From positions 5,990,518 through 6,054,517 of the forward strand of contig NZ_CP045928.1 in the NCBI RefSeq assembly GCF_009664855.1: 64,000 nucleotides of DNA. Direction: 5' to 3'. Position 1 is the stretch's first letter. Every line of letters begins with the position of its first letter. This DNA comes from Flavobacterium sp. SLB02 (GTDB lineage Bacteria > Bacteroidota > Bacteroidia > Flavobacteriales > Flavobacteriaceae). Positions 1-7,922 of this stretch are shown here, in pieces. The notes under the pieces were generated by a model. It was not told the origin of the DNA, did not search any database, and saw only the letters and a program-made list of their open reading frames with translations. The translations under genes and the position numbers were made by a program.

Positions 1-756
1 AATGTTTGGTCTTCAGAATTGTCTAAATTAACGGCAAATGCATTTTTGGCACAAAGAATTTCGTCTATTAATGCAATGTCTGAATTGTGTGAAAAGACAG
101 GCGCTGATGTCAACGAAGTAGCAAAAGCAATTGGAATGGATAGCAGGATTGGACCGAAATTTCTAAAAGCATCTGTTGGTTTTGGTGGTTCTTGTTTTCA
201 AAAAGACATTTTGAATTTAGTTTACATTGCAAAATCATACGGATTAAATGAGGTGGCTGATTATTGGGAACAGGTAATTATAATGAATGATCATCAAAAA
301 AGAAGATTTTCGAATAAAATAGTTCAGACTTTATACAATACAGTTGCTGATAAGAAAATTGCATTTTTGGGATGGGCTTTCAAAAAAGATACAAATGATA
401 CCAGAGAATCTGCTGCGATTTATGTTGCTGATGATCTTATTAATGAGCAGGCTAAAATTTCTGTTTATGATCCAAAGGTTTCAAGAAATAAAATGCTGAG
501 CGATTTAGATTATTTAGAAACAAGAAGTGACGAAGCAAATAGTAAGGCCCTGTCAATATTTGATAATGCCTATGAAGCATGTAAAGGCGCTCACGCCATT
601 GCGATTCTAACAGAATGGGATGAGTTTACAACTTATGATTGGCAAAAAATTTATGACTCGATGCACAAACCGGCATTTCTTTTTGACGGAAGAAATATTC
701 TGGATTCAAAAGAATTAGAATCAATAGGTTTTATTTATAAAGCAATAGGTTCTTAG
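1..756 (+). CDS. ugd: UDP-glucose 6-dehydrogenase, C-terminal part (5' end outside window)
   Basis: The frame is open from base 1, so this is the 3' portion (251 codons) of a longer gene. It should oxidise UDP-glucose to UDP-glucuronate with NAD+ in the cytoplasm. The nucleophile motif GFGGSCFQKD is present with Cys at bases 193-195. The helix around ELSKLTANAFLAQRISS and the C-terminal Rossmann part (FLGWAFKKDTNDTRES) are typical of the family, and the ELSKLxANAFLAQRISSINAMS wording resembles the animal-like UGDH branch. It lies 81 bp upstream of the UpxY-like gene and probably shares its transcript. Related UDP-sugar dehydrogenases are possible but less likely. Confidence 0.9.
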   Translation, partial: NVWSSELSKLTANAFLAQRISSINAMSELCEKTGADVNEVAKAIGMDSRIGPKFLKASVGFGGSCFQKDILNLVYIAKSYGLNEVADYWEQVIIMNDHQKRRFSNKIVQTLYNTVADKKIAFLGWAFKKDTNDTRESAAIYVADDLINEQAKISVYDPKVSRNKMLSDLDYLETRSDEANSKALSIFDNAYEACKGAHAIAILTEWDEFTTYDWQKIYDSMHKPAFLFDGRNILDSKELESIGFIYKAIGS

Positions 757-837
757 TTACAAAAGATATTGAGGTAAAATTTAATATGAAACGAATAAGG
801 GAAGATTGGTTTAAAGTTTATTTCAATAAAAAGAAAA

Positions 838-1305
838 ATGAAGAATTGGTATGTAGTATATACAAAACCCAAATGGGAGAAAAAAGTTGCCGAAAGACTC
901 AATGAAATTGGAATTGAATGTTATTGTCCATTAATAATTCAAATCAAACAATGGACCGATAGAAAGAAGAAAATTGAGGTGCCGCTTTTTAATTCTTATG
1001 TTTTTGTGCAGTTAGAAGATACTGATCGAAATTCGGTCTTTCAGATCTCAGGTGTAGTCCGGTATTTGTTTTGGTTAGGAAAACCGGCTATTGTTCGTGA
1101 TGAAGAAATTAACATCATAAAAACGAGTCTTGCAGCTCCAAATTTAAGTGATATTTCAGTGTCTTCGATTCAGGTTGGTGACCGTATCAAATTAGAATCC
1201 GGAGTTTTTAGCAATCAGGATGCAATAGTTCAGGAAATCTCAAATACTTATTATACGTTAGTTTTGGAATCTTTAGGGTGCGTCCTTAAAATAAAATATA
1301 AATAA
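838..1305 (+). CDS. upxY: UpxY/NusG-family transcription antiterminator
   Basis: A NusG N-terminal (NGN) domain fills roughly residues 1-105 (NWYVVYTKPKWEKKVAERL, then VPLFNSYVFVQL), followed by a short KOW-like tail (VGDRIKLESGVF). At 155 residues it is slightly short for the UpxY group (about 170). UpxY proteins in Bacteroides are specialised NusG paralogues, usually encoded first in a capsule operon, that let RNA polymerase read through their own locus. Position at the head of this locus supports that role. The start is an ATG after an A-rich stretch (aagaaaaATG). A terminator-like hairpin and then a separate promoter follow the gene. Target specificity cannot be read from sequence. Confidence 0.85.
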   Translation: MKNWYVVYTKPKWEKKVAERLNEIGIECYCPLIIQIKQWTDRKKKIEVPLFNSYVFVQLEDTDRNSVFQISGVVRYLFWLGKPAIVRDEEINIIKTSLAAPNLSDISVSSIQVGDRIKLESGVFSNQDAIVQEISNTYYTLVLESLGCVLKIKYK

Positions 1306-1334
1306 AGTAGTTATATTGTATAACTATTGGTATT

Positions 1335-1385
1335 AAACAGAAGGTAAGATTTCTCCAAATAGAAATTTTATTTTCTGTTTTTTTT
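1335..1385 (+). terminator. Hairpin with T-run after the UpxY-like gene
   Basis: AAACAGAA (1335-1342) pairs perfectly with TTCTGTTT (1373-1380), with a second nested stem (ATTTCT/AGAAAT) inside. The outer stem runs directly into five more T residues (1381-1385). It starts 30 bp after the upxY stop and lies upstream of the next promoter, so it looks like an intrinsic terminator or an attenuator. Confidence 0.65.
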
Positions 1386-1477
1386 ATAAGTTGAATTTTT
1401 ACATGCTGACCAATAGAGTGTTGCTGCATGTTATTGTTGTTTATTTGTTTGTTTTTTCTGTATTACGCGAAACCGTA

Positions 1478-1508
1478 TTGAATAAATTGACTTAATATGC
1501 TATATTTG
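1478..1508 (+). promoter_or_regulatory. Bacteroidota-type promoter for the main operon
   Basis: A TTG at 1478-1480 (-33) is followed after 20 bp by a perfect TAnnTTTG element at 1501-1508 (tatatttg, -7). The predicted transcript start is near 1515, giving a leader of about 60 nt before the ATG at 1576. A second TTG at 1487 is too close to serve as the -33 box. Confidence 0.7.
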
Positions 1509-1556
1509 CCGAAAATGATTTTAGAGTATCTGTGTCAAATCTTTGTGACTCAGAAT

Positions 1557-1568
1557 GGCGAAGCCGTG
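1557..1568 (+). promoter_or_regulatory. GC-rich mini-hairpin in the operon leader (possible pause/recruitment site)
   Basis: GGCGAAGCCGTG forms a GGC-gaa-GCC hairpin 7 nt before the start codon and within the first 60 nt of the predicted transcript, in very A+T-rich surroundings. It matches 8 of 12 positions of the enterobacterial ops element (GGCGGTAGCGTG) used by the NusG paralogue RfaH. UpxY proteins are not known to use ops, so the functional reading is speculative. The same bases could belong to a common flavobacterial intergenic repeat. Confidence 0.25.
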
Positions 1569-1575
1569 AATTTTT

Positions 1576-2889
1576 ATGACTGAAATAGATAAAAAATATT
1601 ACAAATTGAACGAAAACGTAAAAATAGCCATTGTTGGTTTAGGATATGTTGGCCTGCCTTTGGCTCGATTATTTGCTACTAAATATTCAGTTATTGGCTT
1701 TGATATTAATGAAGCACGAGTAGCTTCTTTAAAATCAGGTACAGATACAACATTAGAAGTTGATGATGCTACTTTGCAAGCTGTTTTAGTAGATAATCCT
1801 TCTGCTAAAAGGGGATTGTATTGCACAACATCCCTAAATGATATAGTCGATTGTAACTATTTTATAGTAACCGTTCCTACGCCGGTTGATAAAAATAACC
1901 GCCCTGATTTGACTCCTTTATATAAATCAAGTGAATCCGTTGGTAAAGTACTAAAAAAAGGAGATGTCGTAATTTACGAATCTACAGTTTATCCTGGTGT
2001 AACGGAAGAACAATGTGTTCCTGTTTTAGAGAAGATTTCAGGATTAAAATTTAATGAAGATTTCTATGCCGGGTATTCACCAGAAAGGATAAATCCCGGA
2101 GACAAAGAGCATACAGTCGAAAAAATTCTAAAAGTAACTTCTGGGTCAACACCTGAAATTGGCTTAAAAGTTGATACTTTGTACAAATCGGTAATTACTG
2201 CCGGAACACATTTGGCACCAAGTATAAAAGTTGCAGAAGCAGCTAAGGTTATCGAGAATTCACAAAGAGATATCAATATAGCTTTTGTAAATGAGTTAGC
2301 CAAAATATTCAATTTAATGAATATTGATACGCAAGAAGTATTGGCAGCTGCATCAACAAAATGGAATTTTTTACCATTTAAACCGGGATTAGTAGGGGGA
2401 CATTGCATTGGTGTTGATCCATACTATTTAGCACAAAGAGCTCAGGAATTTGGCTATCATCCCGAAATAATTTTAGCAGGTCGACGTTTGAATGACAGCA
2501 TGGGAGAATACGTTGCTTCTCAAATAGTAAAATTGATGATCAAAAAAGGAATTTCAGTAAACGGAGCAAATCTTCTAATGTTGGGGATTACTTTCAAGGA
2601 AAATTGTCCGGATGTTCGCAATACAAAAATTGTAGATGTTGTAAAAGCATTAAAAGAATACGGAATATTAGTCACGATATTTGATCCGCTTGCTAATGCG
2701 AATGATGTAAAAAAAGAATATAATTTAATAACTATTAACAGTACTCCCGATAATAAATTTGATGCGATTGTTTTAGGAGTTGCACACGCAGAATTCTTAG
2801 AATTAAATTTTTCAGATTTGCAAAAAGAAAATAGTTTATTATATGATGTAAAAGGAGTTTTAGGCAGTATAGCTGATAATAGACTTTAA
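1576..2889 (+). CDS. tviB: Nucleotide-sugar dehydrogenase, TviB/WbpA type
   Basis: This is a UDP-N-acetylhexosamine 6-dehydrogenase of the Vi/WbpA branch, oxidising UDP-GlcNAc (or UDP-GalNAc) to the uronic acid. The 437 residues match the family length. The NAD-binding loop GLGYVGLP is at 21-28, the GYSPERINPGDKEH signature near 166-179, and catalytic Cys277 in GGHCIGVDPYYLA. It is the first gene after the main promoter and is followed after 11 bp by the cytidylyltransferase-like gene. WecC-type activity on UDP-ManNAc is an alternative, and would fit the wecB genes of the locus. Confidence 0.88.
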   Translation: MTEIDKKYYKLNENVKIAIVGLGYVGLPLARLFATKYSVIGFDINEARVASLKSGTDTTLEVDDATLQAVLVDNPSAKRGLYCTTSLNDIVDCNYFIVTVPTPVDKNNRPDLTPLYKSSESVGKVLKKGDVVIYESTVYPGVTEEQCVPVLEKISGLKFNEDFYAGYSPERINPGDKEHTVEKILKVTSGSTPEIGLKVDTLYKSVITAGTHLAPSIKVAEAAKVIENSQRDINIAFVNELAKIFNLMNIDTQEVLAAASTKWNFLPFKPGLVGGHCIGVDPYYLAQRAQEFGYHPEIILAGRRLNDSMGEYVASQIVKLMIKKGISVNGANLLMLGITFKENCPDVRNTKIVDVVKALKEYGILVTIFDPLANANDVKKEYNLITINSTPDNKFDAIVLGVAHAEFLELNFSDLQKENSLLYDVKGVLGSIADNRL

Positions 2890-2900
2890 TTTTTTAAATT

Positions 2901-3320
2901 ATGAAAGTAGGAATAACTTTTAGTGCTTTTGATTTATTGCATGCCGGACATATTAAGATGTTAGAAGAAGCAAAGAGAGAATGTGATTATTTAATAGTGG
3001 GTTTGCAAACGGATCCCACACTTGATCGTCCTGACAAAAATAGTCCTTCGCAAACCGTAGTAGAAAGATATATACAACTTAAAGGTTGCAAATTTGTAGA
3101 TGAAATTGTGCCTTATGCAACTGAACAAGATTTAGAAGATATTTTAAGATCCTTTAAAATAGATGTACGTATTATTGGTGATGAATATCGAGAAAAAAAC
3201 TTTACAGGGCGCGCTTATTGTGAACAAAAAGGAATAGCACTTTATTTTAATGTTAGAGATCATCGATTTTCAAGTAGTAATCTTAGGAAAGAGGTTGCTG
3301 AAAAACAATTAAAAAAATAA
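2901..3320 (+). CDS. TagD-like nucleotidyltransferase (adenylyl/cytidylyltransferase)
   Basis: A 139-residue single-domain nucleotidyltransferase with the HxGH signature (HAGH, residues 14-17) and RIIGDEY farther on, as in glycerol-3-phosphate cytidylyltransferases. It probably activates a small phosphorylated polyol such as glycerol-3-P with CTP. No CDP-glycerol glycerophosphotransferase was recognised in the window, so the use of the product is unclear. A role resembling the HldE adenylyltransferase domain is possible. It is packed between the UDP-sugar dehydrogenase (11 bp) and the guanylyltransferase (6 bp). Confidence 0.75.
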   Translation: MKVGITFSAFDLLHAGHIKMLEEAKRECDYLIVGLQTDPTLDRPDKNSPSQTVVERYIQLKGCKFVDEIVPYATEQDLEDILRSFKIDVRIIGDEYREKNFTGRAYCEQKGIALYFNVRDHRFSSSNLRKEVAEKQLKK

Positions 3321-3326
3321 TAATAT

Positions 3327-4328
3327 ATGGGAGTGTCAATAACTCACGTTATTTTAACTGGTGGTGTAGGTAGCAGATTATGGCCGCTTTCAAGAAAAAG
3401 CCAGCCTAAGCAATATCTTGAGATATTTGAGAATAAATCTTTATTCGAGATGACGGTTGATCGTAACAGTCACTTAGTGAATAAGGTAATGGTTGTTGGA
3501 AATGTTGATAACCATCATTTAAGTGGTAAAGTGATGGATAAAACCAAAACTTGCTATGTGAATATAGTGGAAGCAACACCTCGCAATACTGCAGCTGCAA
3601 TTGCTTTTGCTGCATTTGCGTCGAATCCTGATGATATATTAATTGTAACACCGTCAGATCATATTATTGATAAAATAGAAGATTATAACAAAGCAATTAA
3701 TGAGGCTGTTTCAAAAGCTAAGGATGGTTTTATTGTAACTTTTGGAATTATACCTACCAAGCCAGAAACAGGATATGGTTATATCGAATCAAAAGGAGAT
3801 GATGTAATTTCATTTCGTGAAAAACCAAACAAAACTACGGCAAAAGAGTTTATTGCCAGAGGTAATTTTTTATGGAATAGTGGAATGTTTTGTTTTAAAG
3901 CGAGTGTTCTTTTAGAAGAATTAAAACAATTTCAACCTGATGTTTATGAAAAATCCAAAGCTGTATGGGAAGCAAGTAAAGAAGGTTTTTTGGATTTAGA
4001 TTTGTCATTAGAAATTCCATCAATTAGTATTGATTATGCTGTTATGGAACGCAGTAAAAAAATAAAAGTAGTGCCTGCAGCTTTTTCGTGGTCAGATTTA
4101 GGATCATTTGAGTCGGTTTATGATTATTTAGTGTTAAAAGGGCATCCGATAGACAAAAATGGAAATATGGTAATTGGTTCAGGTAAGCACACAACCTTTC
4201 TGGGATTAAAAAACACTATTTTTGTGTATACCGATACAGCAAATTTAATTTTGCAAAAAGAAAACTCACAAGATGTAAAGGATATTTATAATGAGTTGGA
4301 AAAAATAAATTCAGAATTATTAAATTAA
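3327..4328 (+). CDS. manC: Mannose-1-phosphate guanylyltransferase
   Basis: It makes GDP-mannose from mannose-1-P and GTP. The pyrophosphorylase loop GGVGSRLWPLSRKSQPKQ is at 12-29, with TPSDHII and the FREKP motif downstream. At 333 residues it has only the nucleotidyltransferase domain and lacks the C-terminal isomerase domain of bifunctional ManC/AlgA enzymes. GDP-mannose could feed mannosyltransferases, or GDP-fucose for the fucosyltransferase-like gene at 42837, but gmd and fcl are not in the window. Confidence 0.88.
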   Translation: MGVSITHVILTGGVGSRLWPLSRKSQPKQYLEIFENKSLFEMTVDRNSHLVNKVMVVGNVDNHHLSGKVMDKTKTCYVNIVEATPRNTAAAIAFAAFASNPDDILIVTPSDHIIDKIEDYNKAINEAVSKAKDGFIVTFGIIPTKPETGYGYIESKGDDVISFREKPNKTTAKEFIARGNFLWNSGMFCFKASVLLEELKQFQPDVYEKSKAVWEASKEGFLDLDLSLEIPSISIDYAVMERSKKIKVVPAAFSWSDLGSFESVYDYLVLKGHPIDKNGNMVIGSGKHTTFLGLKNTIFVYTDTANLILQKENSQDVKDIYNELEKINSELLN

Positions 4329-4340
4329 TTGAAATTTAAG

Positions 4341-5387
4341 ATGAATAAAATTCTTATAACTGGAGGAGCTGGTTTTATTGGTTCACATGTAGTAAGACGT
4401 TTCGTAAAGAAATATCCTGATTATCAAATCTTCAATCTTGATGCATTGACTTATGCTGGTAATTTGGAAAATATAAAGGATATCGAAAATCAACCTAACT
4501 ATAATTTTATAAAAGGTGATATTGTGGATGAGGATTTTATCAATGAACTTTTTTCGCTCCATAATTTTGATGGTGTTTTGCATTTGGCAGCAGAATCCCA
4601 CGTAGATCGTTCTATTGAAGATCCACTGGTATTTATTAAGACAAATGTTATTGGAACGATGAATTTATTGAATGCTGCCAAAAATCAATGGAAAGATAAT
4701 TATGGGAGTAAACGGTTTTATCATATAAGTACTGATGAGGTTTATGGTTCTTTAGGAAGTGAAGGTCTTTTTACCGAAACAACTCGTTATAATCCAAATT
4801 CACCTTATTCAGCTTCTAAGGCAAGTTCAGATCATTTTGTAAGGGCTTATGGTGAGACTTACGGGTTACCTTATGTTTTGACAAATTGTTCTAATAACTA
4901 TGGCTCTTATCATTTTCCTGAAAAATTAATTCCGCTTTTTATTAATAATATCTTGAATAACAAGCCATTGCCTGTTTATGGAGATGGTAATTATACTCGT
5001 GATTGGCTATTTGTCGAAGACCATGCAATTGCAATAGATTTAGTTTTTCATGAAGGAAAGAATCACAAAACCTACAATATTGGTGGATTTAATGAATGGA
5101 AGAATATTGATTTAATAAAATTGTTATGTACTATTATGGATCAAAAGCTGGGGCGGGCAGAAGGTAAATCTCAAGAGTTGATTACCTATGTAAAGGATCG
5201 ACCAGGACATGATTTGCGTTATGCAATAGATGCTTCTGAAATTAATAAAGAGTTGGGGTGGAAACCTTCAGTAACTTTTGAAGAAGGTCTTGAAAGGACA
5301 ATAGATTGGTATCTAAGTAATGTAGAATGGTTAGAAAATGTAACATCAGGCATTTATAAAGATTATTATAAAAAACAGTATTCCTAA
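4341..5387 (+). CDS. rmlB: dTDP-glucose 4,6-dehydratase
   Basis: An extended SDR enzyme making dTDP-4-keto-6-deoxyglucose, the second step of dTDP-L-rhamnose synthesis. GGAGFIG is at 8-14, the TDEVYGS substrate/catalytic region at 131-137, and YSASK (Tyr156, Lys160) completes the active site. The ATG at 4341 gives 348 residues starting directly at the Rossmann strand (MNKILITGG); an upstream in-frame TTG at 4329 would add only MKFK. It stands 18 kb away from rmlC, rmlD and rmlA, which lie at 22227-24579. Confidence 0.95.
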   Translation: MNKILITGGAGFIGSHVVRRFVKKYPDYQIFNLDALTYAGNLENIKDIENQPNYNFIKGDIVDEDFINELFSLHNFDGVLHLAAESHVDRSIEDPLVFIKTNVIGTMNLLNAAKNQWKDNYGSKRFYHISTDEVYGSLGSEGLFTETTRYNPNSPYSASKASSDHFVRAYGETYGLPYVLTNCSNNYGSYHFPEKLIPLFINNILNNKPLPVYGDGNYTRDWLFVEDHAIAIDLVFHEGKNHKTYNIGGFNEWKNIDLIKLLCTIMDQKLGRAEGKSQELITYVKDRPGHDLRYAIDASEINKELGWKPSVTFEEGLERTIDWYLSNVEWLENVTSGIYKDYYKKQYS

Positions 5388-5440
5388 AAAAAATAAATAG
5401 TTTTATTTAAACAAGACTATAGATAAAATTATAATTTCAT

Positions 5441-7915
5441 ATGAAAAAAATAACTTACGTTCTTACGCTAATTGTGATTTCACTACTATCATTTAATGCA
5501 AATGCTCAGGACATACTTAAATCGAGAGATCTAAGTAGCGTACAAGTTGATTATTTGTCGGAGGATGATCTCGCTAAAATTAGCACTCAATTAAAAAGCA
5601 ATAATGCGTCAATTGATGATGTTGAGCCAGTGGCTTTGTCGAAAGGGATGACTCAAAGTGAATTTAATAAACTTAGAATTAAACTTCTTGAGTTTGATAA
5701 AAAAAACTCTGATAAAGATGTAAAAGATAAAAATAATAATTCAAAAACTGGAACTAAAAATTCTGAATTTGGAAGAAGACAGGAAATAGTTAAAAATGAT
5801 AAAGTAAAAGATTCTATTAATTCTTTAATTTTTGGTTCTGAATTATTTGATAATCCTACTTTAAATTTTGAGCCTGATTTAAAATTAGCGACTCCTATGA
5901 ATTATGTTTTGGGACCAGGTGATGAATTACAGATAAGTGTATATGGAGTTCAGGAATATAATGCTAATATCCCGGTTAGTGTAGAAGGAAAAGTAAATAT
6001 TGATAATGTCGGACAAATTTCTGTTTCAGGAATGTCAATTGAAGCCGCAACTCAAAAAATTAAAGCAGCAATTGCCAGAGTTTATAGTACAGTTCGTTCT
6101 GGACAATCACAGGTAAGTATAAGCTTAAGTCAAATACGTACTATTAAAGTCACTATTGTCGGCGGAAAGCAACCTGGTAACTATTCAGTTTCTTCTTTAG
6201 CTACAGTATATAATGCTTTACATTTGGCCGGTGGACCCGGGAAAAATGGGAGCTACAGAAATATAGAATTAATCAGAAATAATAAAGTCTATAAAAGTAT
6301 TGATATATATAGATTTTTGGTTAAAGGAGATCAATCTGATAATGTAAGTTTGAAGGATAATGATGTTATTCGAATTCCTGCATATAGTCAACGAGTTACA
6401 GTTCAAGGAGAGGTAAAACGTTCCGGAATTTTTGAAATGAAAAAAGGAGAAAAATTTTCTGATCTGCTGAATTTTGCATCTGGTTTTAATGAATTTGCCT
6501 ATACTGCATCAGTAAATGTAACGCAGAAAACAGGAAAAGAATTTAAAGTACATGATATAAATGAAAGTGAGTATAATACATATTTACCACAATCTGGTGA
6601 TGTATTTAGAGTGACTAAAATTTTAAACCGATTTGAAAATCGTATTAAAATTGAAGGTGCTGTTTTTAGACCGGACTATTATTCTTATAATGAAGGAATG
6701 AGAATTTCTGATCTTATTACAAGATCCGAAGGATTAAAAGAAGACGCTTATACAAAAAGAGCAAGGATTATTCGATTAAAAAAAGATTTAACTACAGAAA
6801 TTGTAAATGTAGATTTAAGTGCTGCATTATCAGGAGATTTGAATTCGGATATAGAATTGAAAAGAGAAGATATTGTGACAGTTTATTCTATTTTGGATTT
6901 CAGAGAAGAATATAAAGTAACTATTGATGGAGAAGTTAAAAATCCTGGAATTTATGAGTATTTCGAGAATTTAACTTTAAATGATCTAGTCGTTCAAGTT
7001 GGTGGCTTAACAGGTTCAGCATCTAAAAGGGTTGAAATTGCTAGAATGGTAAAGTCTGATGTCGTAAATGATGCAGATCCCAAGCGCATTGAATTGATGG
7101 AGATTGAAATTACTTCAGATAGCAACGAACAACTTAAAAATTTTGTACTAAAACCGTTTGATGTTATCAATATTCGCAAAATGGCAATTTACGAAAAACC
7201 AGAGATGGTAAAAGTGAGCGGGGCTGTAACATATCCAGGAAAATATGTTCTGGCAAATAAAAAGGAGTCTGTATACAATATTGTTATGAGGGCTGGAGGA
7301 TTAAGCTCTATTGCAAATTTAGATGGCATGAGAATCAAAAGACCTGTAAAAGAAGAACAGATTCAAGAATTAGAAAGTGTAGATCTTAATTTAGATAAAA
7401 AATTAGGTTCAGAAGAACAATTAGGTTCGAAGGGAAATGATACTCTCAATTCTAAATTATCTAAAAAATTAAGAGATCAAGTGAAATTTGCTGTTATTCC
7501 GATCAACTGGGAGAAAATTATAAAAGATAAAAATCATTATTCAAACGTTACTTTATTTCCCGGGGATGAAATTGAAGTTGCAATCTTTAATGAAGGGGTT
7601 AAAGTTGCCGGAAATGTATTGCTGACATCAGAAATCCCTTACAGAAAAGGAAAAGGATTTAAATATTATATTAATGCTGTTGGAGGGGTAGACAATAAGG
7701 GCTGGAAGAAAAAGGCATATATTATCTATCCAAACGGTAATGCTTCCGTCACAAGTTCTTTCCTATTTTTTAGAGCTTATCCTTCAGTAACGCCAGGTTC
7801 TCAAATAGTGGTTCCTGAAAAGCCAGAATCGAAAAAAATGAGTACGGGAGAATGGGTTAGTATTGGTAGCGTGATAACCAGTCTGGCATTATTGATTGTA
7901 ACTGCTTTTAAATAA
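5441..7915 (+). CDS. Outer-membrane polysaccharide export protein (OPX, SLBB repeats)
   Basis: A Wza-like exporter component of 824 residues, much longer than Wza (about 380). A signal peptide (residues 1-22, ending NANA) is followed by a low-complexity Lys/Asn linker (about 88-125), a polysaccharide-export domain (about 153-232, LGPGDELQISVYG) and about six SLBB-like repeats, each with a VxGxVxxPGxY-type core (near 236, 320, 400, 490, 590 and 720). A hydrophobic helix lies near the C-terminus (about 804-822). It should form the periplasmic and outer-membrane channel. The PCP gene follows 7 bp downstream. Confidence 0.9.
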   Translation: MKKITYVLTLIVISLLSFNANAQDILKSRDLSSVQVDYLSEDDLAKISTQLKSNNASIDDVEPVALSKGMTQSEFNKLRIKLLEFDKKNSDKDVKDKNNNSKTGTKNSEFGRRQEIVKNDKVKDSINSLIFGSELFDNPTLNFEPDLKLATPMNYVLGPGDELQISVYGVQEYNANIPVSVEGKVNIDNVGQISVSGMSIEAATQKIKAAIARVYSTVRSGQSQVSISLSQIRTIKVTIVGGKQPGNYSVSSLATVYNALHLAGGPGKNGSYRNIELIRNNKVYKSIDIYRFLVKGDQSDNVSLKDNDVIRIPAYSQRVTVQGEVKRSGIFEMKKGEKFSDLLNFASGFNEFAYTASVNVTQKTGKEFKVHDINESEYNTYLPQSGDVFRVTKILNRFENRIKIEGAVFRPDYYSYNEGMRISDLITRSEGLKEDAYTKRARIIRLKKDLTTEIVNVDLSAALSGDLNSDIELKREDIVTVYSILDFREEYKVTIDGEVKNPGIYEYFENLTLNDLVVQVGGLTGSASKRVEIARMVKSDVVNDADPKRIELMEIEITSDSNEQLKNFVLKPFDVINIRKMAIYEKPEMVKVSGAVTYPGKYVLANKKESVYNIVMRAGGLSSIANLDGMRIKRPVKEEQIQELESVDLNLDKKLGSEEQLGSKGNDTLNSKLSKKLRDQVKFAVIPINWEKIIKDKNHYSNVTLFPGDEIEVAIFNEGVKVAGNVLLTSEIPYRKGKGFKYYINAVGGVDNKGWKKKAYIIYPNGNASVTSSFLFFRAYPSVTPGSQIVVPEKPESKKMSTGEWVSIGSVITSLALLIVTAFK

Positions 7916-7922
7916 TTATTTA

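Noticed and set aside
786..905. Short open frame beginning ATG at 786 before the UpxY-like gene
   Set aside because: It runs out of frame through the UpxY coding region, has no recognisable motif and encodes under 45 residues.
1401..1431. ACATGC/GCATGT as the end of an invertible promoter
   Set aside because: The inverted repeat does not flank the promoter at 1478-1508 and no matching copy was found on its other side; no site-specific recombinase gene is in the window.
1599..2408. Minus-strand open frames inside the TviB-like gene
   Set aside because: They are antisense shadows of a gene with complete family motifs on the plus strand.
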